From assembly GCF_026127265.1 (NCBI RefSeq), contig NZ_WWFG01000001.1, forward strand, positions 3,771,501 through 3,835,500: DNA of 64,000 nucleotides, given 5' to 3'. The position numbers and the translations under genes are program-made. Each line of letters opens with the position of its first letter. Positions within the stretch are counted from its first letter, which is position 1. The notes beneath the pieces are model-generated. The model saw only the letters and a list, made by a program, of their open reading frames with translations, did not search any database and was not told where the DNA came from. Source of the stretch: Nostoc sp. KVJ3. GTDB taxonomy: Bacteria > Cyanobacteriota > Cyanobacteriia > Cyanobacteriales > Nostocaceae. This document shows positions 51,876 through 60,375 of this stretch, one piece after another.

Positions 51876-53411
51876 CTAACGATGCATAAATTCTGGACTG
51901 CCCAAAATTAAAGCACTATGAATTTGAGGGGCACTAGAAGCGATCGCCTTTTGCGTTTTCATGGACAAAGAATTGCCCAATGTATTACTTAGTTGCCAAG
52001 CATCTATAGGAATATTGGGAGACTTTTGTAAAGGTTTTTGCTCAGTGCCGATTGTTTGCCACTGTTGCATATTTGTGGGCATACTTGATAAAGCTAAATT
52101 TCCATTAGCGATCGCTGAAGCAAAACTCAGACGGCGGTTCATTGCATCAGGATTCAACCACACATCTGCTGTGTTTTTGTAACCGTCTGGAGTTTGGCAA
52201 CCATATAGGGGCATTCCCAACTGTTGCAGCAGATTGGAGATTGGTTTTGTGTTCTCTACTTCCACACCTGTAGCTCGCACCGCAGAGATAGCATATTGAT
52301 AAGGTGTTTTAAACTTGGCATTGAAGTTTTTGGCATCCCAGAATTCTCGGCTGTGGAATAAGGTGTTGAGAACCTCACGAATATTGCCATCAGTGGCAAG
52401 ATAACGATGTGTGAGATTGTTTACCAGAGTAGTTGGGGGAACATCGCTGACAAAATATTGAGCTATCTGATAGCTGATGTGACGTGCAGTCGCCGGACTT
52501 CGAGCCAAAATATCCAAAGCTTCCTCGCCTTGGGCTTCACCACCGCTTTTAATTGTGTGTCCCAAGAAAACTTTGTCGCTAAAATCATGACGCTTGGGAT
52601 TGAAGTAAAATCCGAAATTATTATCTGTCTGCTGACCGGAACGACTGAAACCCCAACCACTTAAAATCCGCGCCAGAGCAATTACATCTTGCTGAGTATA
52701 CCCTCCATCTACGCCGAGAGTGTGTAATTCCATCAGTTCACGGGCATAGTTCTCATTTAAACCGGGGATATTACCTTGGGCATCAGGGCGGCTATCAGCC
52801 CGATTTTGGAAGTTGTCTAGATAATACTGCATGGCTGGATGATGGGCTGTTGCCCCTAACAGATCGCGAAAGCGACCCAAAACATAAGGTCGAATCGCCT
52901 GTTGTTCGTAAGCTCCTACCCAGAAGCGATCGCGTCCTTTAGCAGCATCCACATTAAAATGGTTATACCAAAAGTCCACCATCACTTCCTGGAGTTGTCT
53001 CTTACTGTTAGTTGCCTCTAATAATCGCGCCTGGACTGCCTCATTTAGCACCTCTTTAGCCCACTGGTTGGCAGCTTTTCTTTCTAACTGGGTGGGTTTT
53101 TGTCCTGGGAGATTAGTTATCCCATGTTCTGAAAGTTCCACCGGATTCAAGTGGAGAGTATTTAGCTGATTTAGTTGGCTAGTAAGACTTTGTGGTTCAG
53201 GAATCGATTCGGGTGAGAGTTGTTCCTGAATATATCTCTCTACACCCATAGATTCCACTCTTTGCACATCTCCCGGACGAGGGCCAAAGCTGAGGCGATT
53301 AATAATATGTAATACTTTTGGGTCAACAGGGGTGGAGGCTGCATTACTGGGGTCAATTCCTCCCAGTAAGATCAATAGCAACAACACCCAATATTTAGGC
53401 TTTACAAGCAT
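51876..53411 (-). CDS. DUF1800 family protein
   Basis: 511 aa with a signal peptide (YWVLLLLILLGGIDPSNA). HIINRLSFGPRPGDVQRVESMGVERYIQEQL, MVDFWYNHFNVDA and NENYARELMELHTLGVDGGYTQQDV are hallmarks of DUF1800. Members pair with DUF1501 proteins and are exported; activity unknown. It starts 26 nt after the stop of the Spy-like gene, inside the sigma-factor operon. The 148-nt gap to the DUF1501 gene has no obvious terminator. Confidence 0.9.
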   Translation of the reverse strand: MLVKPKYWVLLLLILLGGIDPSNAASTPVDPKVLHIINRLSFGPRPGDVQRVESMGVERYIQEQLSPESIPEPQSLTSQLNQLNTLHLNPVELSEHGITNLPGQKPTQLERKAANQWAKEVLNEAVQARLLEATNSKRQLQEVMVDFWYNHFNVDAAKGRDRFWVGAYEQQAIRPYVLGRFRDLLGATAHHPAMQYYLDNFQNRADSRPDAQGNIPGLNENYARELMELHTLGVDGGYTQQDVIALARILSGWGFSRSGQQTDNNFGFYFNPKRHDFSDKVFLGHTIKSGGEAQGEEALDILARSPATARHISYQIAQYFVSDVPPTTLVNNLTHRYLATDGNIREVLNTLFHSREFWDAKNFNAKFKTPYQYAISAVRATGVEVENTKPISNLLQQLGMPLYGCQTPDGYKNTADVWLNPDAMNRRLSFASAIANGNLALSSMPTNMQQWQTIGTEQKPLQKSPNIPIDAWQLSNTLGNSLSMKTQKAIASSAPQIHSALILGSPEFMHR

Positions 53412-53437
53412 AGAGTTAATTGTGCTGTGCTGAAGGA

Positions 53438-53881
53438 TTATTTCTTATACATGCGATCGGCAAATTTCTGCCGTTGCTCTGGGTTCAAGATTTCCCGAAT
53501 AGCAAGGGTATTTTCAAACTGGGTATCAGCAAGTTGCTGCTTTACGAGCTTGATTTGGTTATATTTATCCCGTACTTGCTCTTTAGTAGCTGTCCCTGCG
53601 ATTAGGTCATGTAATTCCTGTTGCCCTTGACGTATCTCTTGTGATTTTTGGGCTATCTGCTGTTTGGATTGATGACGAATTTCCTTAATTTGTTGCAGTT
53701 GCTGGGATGTCAAATTCAAATCTTTGAGCCATCCCCCTGATTTAGCACGATTTGCAGGAGATCCACTTGTGGCGGTTTGGGCAATAACTTGGCGCGAGAG
53801 GAAAGTTGGTTTGGCCAGAGCAATAGTGCTACCAAAGGCAATCATCATCACCGCCAAAATGGAAACACGACGAATTAACAT
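53438..53881 (-). CDS. Spy/CpxP-like periplasmic protein
   Basis: 147 aa from the ATG at 53881. A signal peptide (VSILAVMMIAFGSTIALA) is followed by an all-helical region with the LTxxQ-type motif LNLTSQQLQQIKEIRHQSKQQI and a second repeat LNPEQRQKFADRMYKK at the end. Such proteins are envelope chaperones or metal-stress sensors (Spy, CpxP, CnrX-like), often coupled to sigma factors. Here it follows an ECF sigma and a putative anti-sigma on the same strand, with AGGAGAT before its start. A role in envelope stress sensing is a reasonable inference. Confidence 0.82.
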   Translation of the reverse strand: MLIRRVSILAVMMIAFGSTIALAKPTFLSRQVIAQTATSGSPANRAKSGGWLKDLNLTSQQLQQIKEIRHQSKQQIAQKSQEIRQGQQELHDLIAGTATKEQVRDKYNQIKLVKQQLADTQFENTLAIREILNPEQRQKFADRMYKK

Positions 53882-53891
53882 CAAAAATCTC

Positions 53892-54239
53892 CTATTCAGT
53901 ATCTAAGTCTGTAAGATGCCATACATCACTTTCCAGATGTTCGTTGCTGACAGTACCTTGCCAATTGCTTTCAATAAAATTTTGCAATGTAGCAAGTTCT
54001 GCCGGACTTGGTTGAGCCGGTATGAAGGCACGGTAGCCAACTATCGCAGCGACTAATCCAGCAGCGAGAGCAGGTAGAACTAACCTTGGTCTTGAATAGT
54101 GGCGTACGGGTGACTGAGGCCAAGTTTTCACCTGTTGTAAAATTTGTTGTTCTAAATCAGGTGAGGCTGGTGGAACTTCTGGACAATGTTGGGATAGAAA
54201 ATTAATTAGGTTGCGATTGTCATTGGGGAGTTGAGTCAT
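53892..54239 (-). CDS. Putative anti-sigma factor, single membrane span
   Basis: 115 aa. A cytoplasmic N-terminal part (about 1-48, including LINFLSQHCPEVPPASPDLEQQIL) is followed by one membrane helix (LVLPALAAGLVAAIVGYRAF) and a short extracytoplasmic tail. Its start overlaps the sigma factor stop by 4 nt (ATGA). That position and topology are typical of anti-sigma factors, though there is no zinc-binding HxxxCxxC motif and no recognised domain, so the call rests mainly on context. Confidence 0.65.
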   Translation of the reverse strand: MTQLPNDNRNLINFLSQHCPEVPPASPDLEQQILQQVKTWPQSPVRHYSRPRLVLPALAAGLVAAIVGYRAFIPAQPSPAELATLQNFIESNWQGTVSNEHLESDVWHLTDLDTE

Positions 54240-54832
54240 AACTGTACTCCTTGGTTTTCGAGAAATTGACGCATAGCAGCACGAGCATGGAATAGGCGTG
54301 ACTTGACTGTTCCCAGAGGAATGTCTAGGATTTGTGCTACCTCTTTTTGAGGTACTTCTTCCAAATCATGCAAAACCAATATCGTGCGATGGTCAAAACT
54401 TAGGTTTGCTAGTCCCCGTTGCACAAGGTCTTGATAATGCAAATTCATTAGCTCTGGGGCTTCCTGTTGTGTCGGAGTTTTTTGACTCAAAATCTGTAAT
54501 TGAGTTCGCCTTTTAACATCTGCCTGTCGTTGGTCACAAGCCACATTCCAAGCGATTCGGTACAGCCAGGTGGAAAATTTTGCTGTTTGGCGAAACTTGG
54601 GCAATCCTTTCCAGGCTTGCAGAAAAACTTCCTGCACCACATCATCAAGGCTGGCAGGAGTACAGAGTTTGTAGAGGATTGACCTCACTCTTTGCTGATG
54701 GCGACGGTAAAGCTGACCGTAGCTTTGGGTATCACCATGCAAGCACTGCTGTACTAGATAACTGTCAGATTCGCTTTCTGATTCACCAATCAATTGATTT
54801 GCTTTTAAAACCTTGGCTGGTACAACTAACAC
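54236..54832 (-). CDS. ECF-type RNA polymerase sigma factor
   Basis: 198 aa. Region 2 (YGQLYRRHQQRVRSILYKL, DVVQEVFLQAWKGL, FSTWLYRIAWNVACDQRQ) and region 4 (FDHRTILVLHDLEEVPQKEVAQIL and GTVKSRLFHARAAMRQFL) are both complete. Start is a GTG at 54832 with an AGGAGAAC ribosome site. It heads an operon with a putative anti-sigma gene (ATGA overlap), a Spy/CpxP-like gene, DUF1800 and DUF1501. It probably directs its own operon in response to an envelope signal. Confidence 0.93.
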   Translation of the reverse strand: MLVVPAKVLKANQLIGESESESDSYLVQQCLHGDTQSYGQLYRRHQQRVRSILYKLCTPASLDDVVQEVFLQAWKGLPKFRQTAKFSTWLYRIAWNVACDQRQADVKRRTQLQILSQKTPTQQEAPELMNLHYQDLVQRGLANLSFDHRTILVLHDLEEVPQKEVAQILDIPLGTVKSRLFHARAAMRQFLENQGVQL

Positions 54833-55158
54833 CTGAGGCGTTCTCCTCTATCCGTTTCGTTGCTTGTATTTATTAGACCGGATGAATTGAAAAAAGGTTC
54901 AAATCACATTTTCAATAAATTCCGGCTGTAGTAAGTACTAATTAGTACAGGTTATTGCTGAAAGTGACGATCGCTTATGAAGAGTGCTGAGTGCTGAGTT
55001 AAAAGACCACTCAAAAGGGGCGAGGCTTGTACCAAGTACATAAGTGATGAGTAGTTTTTTTACTTACTCGCTTGCCGAGGCACTCAGGACTGAGTGTTGT
55101 AAAGCCTACTCAAAATCGCGATCGCAATAACTGTAAATATTTTTGTCCACCTACTTCA
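54833..55158. other. Intergenic region with small repeats
   Basis: 326 bp. It presumably contains the ECF operon promoter. GAGTGCTGAGTGCTGAGTT is a short 7-mer repeat near 54980, and a second GAGGCACTCAGGACTGAGTG lies near 55077. No gene seen. Confidence 0.55.
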
Positions 55159-56094
55159 TTAAGGCTTTTTTGGCGGTAGTGGAGCGATCGCTACATTCTG
55201 TCCATTTACAGTTAATTGGGTTGCTTCTATGACTTGTCCATAGCTGTTACGGCTACCAAAACCCTGAACTTTAACTTGATCATTTCCTTGAATCAGACTA
55301 ACCAGTTGTTCGCCAACATGGGGCGGAAACTTAACTTCTACGCCAGAGGAGAGGATGAGGCCGTTAAGTTCTCCCCGATGCCCAACTAACCAATGCTGAG
55401 TAGTTCCCTCGGTAGAAAAACTGGTGTAGCTAGCAGAATCGGCTGGAGGCGGGGGAGGTGTGGTAGGAGATTGGGCAACAATTGTCTGCTGATTTTTTTG
55501 ATTGGTAATCTGAATTGCCCGGATTTCCTGCCCGAAGCGAGTGGCTGTACCAGTCGTACCAGTGATGCTAACCTCAGTATTTGGAGCAATCAAGTTAGTC
55601 AGTTGGTTGCTCAGATGAGGTGGAAACTTTACCTGAAATCCATTTTTGAGTAGTAAGCCATCGATTCTGCCCTCAGTATTGAGTAAGTATTGTTGCACTG
55701 TCCCAGTATAGATTGCAGTGTTGCCATCAGGTGGGGGTGCATCAAGATCAACTCGACTGTCTGGATTAACCATTGCCGCAGGTAATACCCGTCCCGCTGA
55801 CTGCTGGTTGAGGGTAGAGTAAGTCCAAATACCAGCTAAGGCGATCGCAATTCCGGCGACTCCACTGCTGAGGATTAAGTGTCGGTTACGGTGGCGAGTC
55901 TGATGTTGAGTCTGTTGGATACGCATAAGTTGTAATGCCTCCTGAAGATTGTCTGGAGAAATACCTGCCTCTATCGCAGCTTGAACCAGTTCTGAGGGTG
56001 CGTAGTCATGGGATTTTTGCCCTTGGATTTGTGCTGCTAAAGTAAATAATTCTGTAGCGGTTTCGGAAGTAATGCGATCGCGGGAGTCTTTCAT
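55159..56094 (-). CDS. Membrane-anchored protein with duplicated beta domain
   Basis: 311 aa, not recognised as a named family. Residues 1-70 are cytoplasmic (ELFTLAAQIQGQKSHDYAPSELVQAAIEAGISPDNLQEAL looks like a small helical sensor). One membrane helix follows (LILSSGVAGIAIALAGIWTY). Then come two copies of a roughly 80-residue beta domain, each with GLLLKNGFQVKFPPHLSNQL or GLILSSGVEVKFPPHVGEQL and ending with VxVxGxxxRxGQxIxAxQI. The copies are separated by a PTTPPPPPA linker. They look like OB-fold ligand binders. It is divergent from the histidine kinase gene 128 nt away and may be linked to the sigma-54 system. Confidence 0.65.
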   Translation of the reverse strand: MKDSRDRITSETATELFTLAAQIQGQKSHDYAPSELVQAAIEAGISPDNLQEALQLMRIQQTQHQTRHRNRHLILSSGVAGIAIALAGIWTYSTLNQQSAGRVLPAAMVNPDSRVDLDAPPPDGNTAIYTGTVQQYLLNTEGRIDGLLLKNGFQVKFPPHLSNQLTNLIAPNTEVSITGTTGTATRFGQEIRAIQITNQKNQQTIVAQSPTTPPPPPADSASYTSFSTEGTTQHWLVGHRGELNGLILSSGVEVKFPPHVGEQLVSLIQGNDQVKVQGFGSRNSYGQVIEATQLTVNGQNVAIAPLPPKKP

Positions 56095-56222
56095 AGCTGC
56101 TCAAAGTTCAAATAGTTCAGAATTCCAAAGTGCAAAAATCGTGCCAAAGGTACAGGTGAAGTCAAAGCAAATCGCAGAATATAAGAACTGTTGATATTTT
56201 TTGCCCTAAAGGTTTTTCATCT

Positions 56223-57677
56223 ATGCCCCTGCGACGCTGGACTCTGCGGCAACAACTTACAATTTTGACAGTTTTGTTCCTGAGTCTGAGTGGATTAGCG
56301 CTATGGCTAGTTATACAACTGTTTGAAAGCTTGGAGGGGACAGTAGTTTCCCGCAATCAGCAGGAACTGGCGAGTGCTAATACCCGCCTAATCAAGTTAT
56401 TTTGGGAATCTCGCCCCAATCATACAGAAACCCCTGACGAGCTTTTAAATCAGTCGTTACAAGATTTATCAACAGACGCTTTAGGAAATTTTCCCCGTGT
56501 AGAAGGGGGCTTCTATCTGCTACAGCGCGATCGCTTGTTGGGATACGCTTTTCCCACTCATGGGGGGCCAATACCAAAAAGAGACATTCCCCCCACAGAA
56601 CAGGACTTAATTTTACAATTGGCACGACGGGCAACTAGTCAGGGTTTACCCCAAGAACTCGTACTGCGTCCCAAGTTGGATATTTTGATATTGCGAGTAG
56701 ATCCCTTACCCCTTTGGGGATCGGTGTGGACTATGAAACGGATGCCACGGACAGAAGATAGTCCGCAGAAAATTCTCAGTGGGTTGATAGTGTTGGGAAT
56801 TTTAATTGTGGGTATATGGACATTTGCCATTGCGATGCAACTCCAGTGGGGCGTGCAGAAACTACAGCAGAGTCTCAAGGCGATGGAGGCAAATCCGGCA
56901 GAACAGATACCACCTTTACCTGCTGAAATGGGACTGTTAGGAAGTGCAATCAACACAATGCAGTTTCGCCGTCAAGATTTGGAACAACGGCTGCGGCGAG
57001 TTGAGCATTTGGCTTCATTAGGGCAACTGGTAGCAGGTGTTGCCCATGAAGTTCGTAATCCCCTCGCCAGTATGCGGTTGAACTTGCAATATACAGAACG
57101 CCAACTACAAAAACAGGCGATTAACAATCTCCCCATTGCGAGTTTGCTCGAACAAGTGGAACGTTTGGAACATTTGGTTAAAAGACTTCTGTATTTTGAC
57201 CACAACCAACAGGAAATTCCCACAGTAACTTCCCTAGAAGCGATCGCTCAAGAATCAATTGCCTTACTCCGCCTCAAAGCAGAAGAATGCGGAGTTGATT
57301 TGCTTTATCTCCCTCCCACTGCATCCTTACCGCAGATACCGCTTTGTCGTCACGAACTAGGACAGGTATTCGTGAATTTGATTTTGAATGCGATTCAAGC
57401 CAGTCCTGAAGGGGAACAAGTGAAAATTGGAGTTGAGCAGATATCAAACAATGGAGAACAGGTTAATTCCCTTTTACTCGCTTGGGTCGAAGATCGAGGA
57501 AAAGGCTTATCTACCGAGGCTCAAGAGCAAATTTTCGTCCCGTTCTATTCCACTAAACCCGAAGGAACAGGACTAGGGTTAGCCATTAGCCACGAAATTA
57601 TTACACGCAATCACGGTTATATCGATGTGCAATCTAAACCGGGATGTACCCGCTTTAGCATTTACTTAACTATTTAA
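56223..57677 (+). CDS. Sensor histidine kinase of the sigma-54 set (AtoS/ZraS-like)
   Basis: 484 aa. Two membrane helices (about 13-33 and 184-205) flank an extracytoplasmic sensor domain of about 150 residues. A linker and the kinase core follow, with H275 in GVAHEVRNPLASMRL, N-box NLILNAIQASPEG, G1 DRGKGLS and G2 GTGLGLA. The H-box AHEVRNPL is of the NtrB/AtoS type that phosphorylates NtrC-family activators. Gene order supports that: an NtrC-type activator follows 147 nt downstream, then rpoN. A dispersed repeat lies in the 147-nt gap. Signal unknown. Confidence 0.92.
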   Translation: MPLRRWTLRQQLTILTVLFLSLSGLALWLVIQLFESLEGTVVSRNQQELASANTRLIKLFWESRPNHTETPDELLNQSLQDLSTDALGNFPRVEGGFYLLQRDRLLGYAFPTHGGPIPKRDIPPTEQDLILQLARRATSQGLPQELVLRPKLDILILRVDPLPLWGSVWTMKRMPRTEDSPQKILSGLIVLGILIVGIWTFAIAMQLQWGVQKLQQSLKAMEANPAEQIPPLPAEMGLLGSAINTMQFRRQDLEQRLRRVEHLASLGQLVAGVAHEVRNPLASMRLNLQYTERQLQKQAINNLPIASLLEQVERLEHLVKRLLYFDHNQQEIPTVTSLEAIAQESIALLRLKAEECGVDLLYLPPTASLPQIPLCRHELGQVFVNLILNAIQASPEGEQVKIGVEQISNNGEQVNSLLLAWVEDRGKGLSTEAQEQIFVPFYSTKPEGTGLGLAISHEIITRNHGYIDVQSKPGCTRFSIYLTI

Positions 57678-57800
57678 AACTTACGCAAATAAACCTCTCA
57701 AACTCTCATTTCTCCGTGCCGCGCCAGTTGCTACAAGTCGGGGAACCCGCCCAACGCACTGGCTTCTCTGCGCCTCTGCGGTTCGTAATTCCGTAATTCC
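57678..57800. repeat. Dispersed repeat fragments between kinase and activator
   Basis: Fragment of the ACTTACGCAAA-ended element (full copy at 60376-60602), split by the 45-nt unit at 57719-57763 (GCGCCAGTTGCTACAAGTCG and the rest). It separates the two genes without adding an obvious terminator. Confidence 0.7.
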
Positions 57801-57824
57801 TAACTATTAGGGAGATAAAGCTAA

Positions 57825-58997
57825 ATGGCAAAAATTCTAATTATTGATGACGAAAAAGCATTACGACAGGCGATCGCCCAAATCTTGCACAGTGAAGGTC
57901 ATGAAGTACTAGAAGCAGCAGACGGCGAACAGGGATTAAAGCTGTTACAAAACCCAGCCACTCATCTTGATTTAATATTTCTTGATTTGAAAATGCCCAA
58001 AACTCAAGGGATGACAGTATTAAAGCAACTAGAGCAAAAGCGGTTTGAGTTACCTGTAATTGTGATGACAGCCTACGGAACCAGTCGCACTGCCATCGAA
58101 GCGATGCAGTTAGGTGCTTACGATTATTTAACTAAACCATTTGACTTAGATGAACTAGTAAACTTGACTACCAAAGCATTAGCCCATCATCAAGAGCCAT
58201 TGTATCACGTTGGTGAATCTACCTTGCAGGTAGGACAAGAGGAATTATTGGGGCGATCGCAACCGATGCAATCAGTCTTCAAACTCATCGGTCGTCTTGC
58301 TCCCACAGATACAATCGTCCTGATCACCGGAGAATCTGGTACTGGCAAAGAATTGGTTGCTTCAACCCTTCATGTAGCTAGTCCCCGCAGCAAAGCGCCA
58401 TTAGTAAAAGTTAACTGTGCTGCACTACCAGAACATTTGTTAGAAGCAGAACTATTTGGACATGAAAAAGGAGCATTTACTGGTGCAAATCACCTGCGAA
58501 TTGGACGATTTGAGCAAGCAAATAGCGGCACAATTTTTTTGGATGAAATTGGAGAACTCAGTCTCGTGATTCAAGGTAAACTTCTGCGGGTGTTACAGGA
58601 TTGTTCCTTTGAAAGGCTGGGTAGCAACCAGACACACACAGTCAACGTGCGGATTATTGCTGCAACCAATCGCAACCTAGAGCAGATGGTACAGCAAAAC
58701 CAGTTTCGGGAAGACCTTTTTTATCGCCTTAACGTCGTCCGCTTGGAATTACCACCCCTGCGCGATCGCCCCGAAGATTTAGAAGAACTTACCCAACACT
58801 TTCTTAGCACTACTGCTTTGCGGCGGGGATTCAAACGCTTGGCGCTGGCGGAATCGGCGATGAAGAGGCTGAGGGATTATACTTTTCCTGGGAATGTGCG
58901 GGAGTTGCAGAACACTTTAGAACGGGCAGCGATCCTTTCAGGTGGACGCACAATTTTGCCGGAACATCTTGTCTTTAATCAAAAGAATGAGACATGA
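57825..58997 (+). CDS. NtrC-family sigma-54 activator lacking a DNA-binding domain
   Basis: 390 aa. Receiver domain 1-120 with phosphoacceptor D54 (IFLDLKMP), D8-D9 and K104. AAA+ domain from about 142 to the end: Walker A GESGTGKE (169-176), the sigma-54 contact loop GAFTGA (216-221), Walker B GTIFLDEIGE (235-244), FREDLFYRLNV (294-304) and sensor II PGNVRELQN (355-363). The protein stops at LPEHLVFNQKNET, where NtrC proteins would continue into a Fis-type HTH, so there is no DNA-binding domain. It could activate from solution, as described for Chlamydia CtcC. Its stop codon overlaps the rpoN start (ATGA). Confidence 0.95.
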   Translation: MAKILIIDDEKALRQAIAQILHSEGHEVLEAADGEQGLKLLQNPATHLDLIFLDLKMPKTQGMTVLKQLEQKRFELPVIVMTAYGTSRTAIEAMQLGAYDYLTKPFDLDELVNLTTKALAHHQEPLYHVGESTLQVGQEELLGRSQPMQSVFKLIGRLAPTDTIVLITGESGTGKELVASTLHVASPRSKAPLVKVNCAALPEHLLEAELFGHEKGAFTGANHLRIGRFEQANSGTIFLDEIGELSLVIQGKLLRVLQDCSFERLGSNQTHTVNVRIIAATNRNLEQMVQQNQFREDLFYRLNVVRLELPPLRDRPEDLEELTQHFLSTTALRRGFKRLALAESAMKRLRDYTFPGNVRELQNTLERAAILSGGRTILPEHLVFNQKNET

Positions 58998-60355
58998 ATA
59001 CCCAGACATTAACTTCAACTCTCTCTGTAGAAACCCGTTTAGAGACACAAGCAGTTCTTTATCCAACGCTACGACAATTGGTGCAACTGTTACCTTGGAA
59101 TCATCAGCGAGTTCGAGAACATTTGCAAGCAGAAGCTCAACATAATCCATTTTTGCGGCATCAAAACTCTAATCATCGGGAAGCATTGCTAGAAGACATT
59201 TTACCAAATTGGTATAGTCCAGTTGCAATGCAGCCAAGCTTACAAGAACATCTGCGTGGGCAAATTGCCGCTTTAGATTTGCCACCTAAACAGCGAGAAG
59301 CGCTGTCATACCTCATGCAATGGGTTTCACCCTCCGGCTATCTAGAAGAATCGCCCCAAGTCTGGATATCAGGAAGTGCTTGGAATGTCAAGGAATTAGA
59401 AGTGGTTGTGTCGCATTTACAAAGCCTCGATCCGCCGGGAATTGGGGCGCGATCGCCCCAAGAATGTCTGCTATTACAACTTCAAGATCGTCCCAATAGT
59501 TTGGCTGCCTTATTGGTGCGAGATTACTTAGCAGATGTGGCAAATTGTATTGGTAATTCAACCCAAGGCAATGAACATCAACAATTGTTGTTGAAAAAAT
59601 TGCAACTATATGCAGAAAGGGTTTCGGTAGTAGAATCACCGATTAATCTGACTACTTTAAAAGCAGCGATTCAAGAAATTCAGACCTTAGAACCTCGTCC
59701 CGGCAGGAACTTTAGCCATCATCCAGTAGCGATCGCTACCCCAGACTTACAAGCCGAATTCAATGCCAACGGCTGGCAGGTTTCTTTAACTTCTGAAGTG
59801 AGTCAAGAGTTTTGCTTGGATGAAGAAGCGATCGCTTTGCTCGCTCAATCAAACCACAAGATGCAGGAAACGCTGCTACAACAAGCACGAAATTTATTGT
59901 CAGCACTCAACCAGTGGCAGGAAAATTTACTCAAAGTCGGGCAATTTTTGGTTAATCGTCAGCAAGCCTTTCTCACAAGTAAAGACAGTCTAGATTTAGT
60001 ACCAACACCCCAGCAGCTAGTTGCTCAATCAGTCGGGCTTTCCAATGCTACCATCAGTCGCATTGTGCGCGATCGCTATTTGCTAATTAACGGAGAGAAA
60101 AGTCGAATTGTGCCGTTGCAGTCTTTCTGTACTACTGTTGGCATTGGTGGACGCACACCTAAACAAATTCAAGAGTTGATTATTCAACTAATTCAACAAG
60201 AACCGCCAGCTAAATCCTACAGCGACGAAGAACTTGCCCAATTATTAAAGCTGCGATTTGGAATAGCGATCGCTCGACGGACTGTAGTCAAATACCGAAA
60301 AATGGCAGGAATCGAATCTTCCCGCGCACGTAAACTTAAAGACTTAAAGTTATAA
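58994..60355 (+). CDS. rpoN: RNA polymerase sigma-54 factor
   Basis: 453 aa with full sigma-54 organisation. Region I is short: YPTLRQLVQLLPWNHQRVREHLQAEAQHNPFLRH, parallel to the usual glutamine-rich helix ending in NPLLE. The core-binding region follows (REALSYLMQWVSPSGYLEE; LDPPGIGARSPQECLLLQL; LEPRPGRNF). The HTH is around 350-372 (LVAQSVGLSNATISRIVRDRYL). The C-terminal RpoN box ARRTVVKYRK (427-436) is nearly canonical (ARRTVAKYRE). Translation is coupled to the activator by an ATGA overlap. Sigma-54 is usually stated to be missing from cyanobacteria, so this gene is the key oddity of the window. GC content and codon use look like the host. Confidence 0.95.
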   Translation: MNTQTLTSTLSVETRLETQAVLYPTLRQLVQLLPWNHQRVREHLQAEAQHNPFLRHQNSNHREALLEDILPNWYSPVAMQPSLQEHLRGQIAALDLPPKQREALSYLMQWVSPSGYLEESPQVWISGSAWNVKELEVVVSHLQSLDPPGIGARSPQECLLLQLQDRPNSLAALLVRDYLADVANCIGNSTQGNEHQQLLLKKLQLYAERVSVVESPINLTTLKAAIQEIQTLEPRPGRNFSHHPVAIATPDLQAEFNANGWQVSLTSEVSQEFCLDEEAIALLAQSNHKMQETLLQQARNLLSALNQWQENLLKVGQFLVNRQQAFLTSKDSLDLVPTPQQLVAQSVGLSNATISRIVRDRYLLINGEKSRIVPLQSFCTTVGIGGRTPKQIQELIIQLIQQEPPAKSYSDEELAQLLKLRFGIAIARRTVVKYRKMAGIESSRARKLKDLKL

Positions 60356-60375
60356 ATAACTCTTCAAAATCTATT

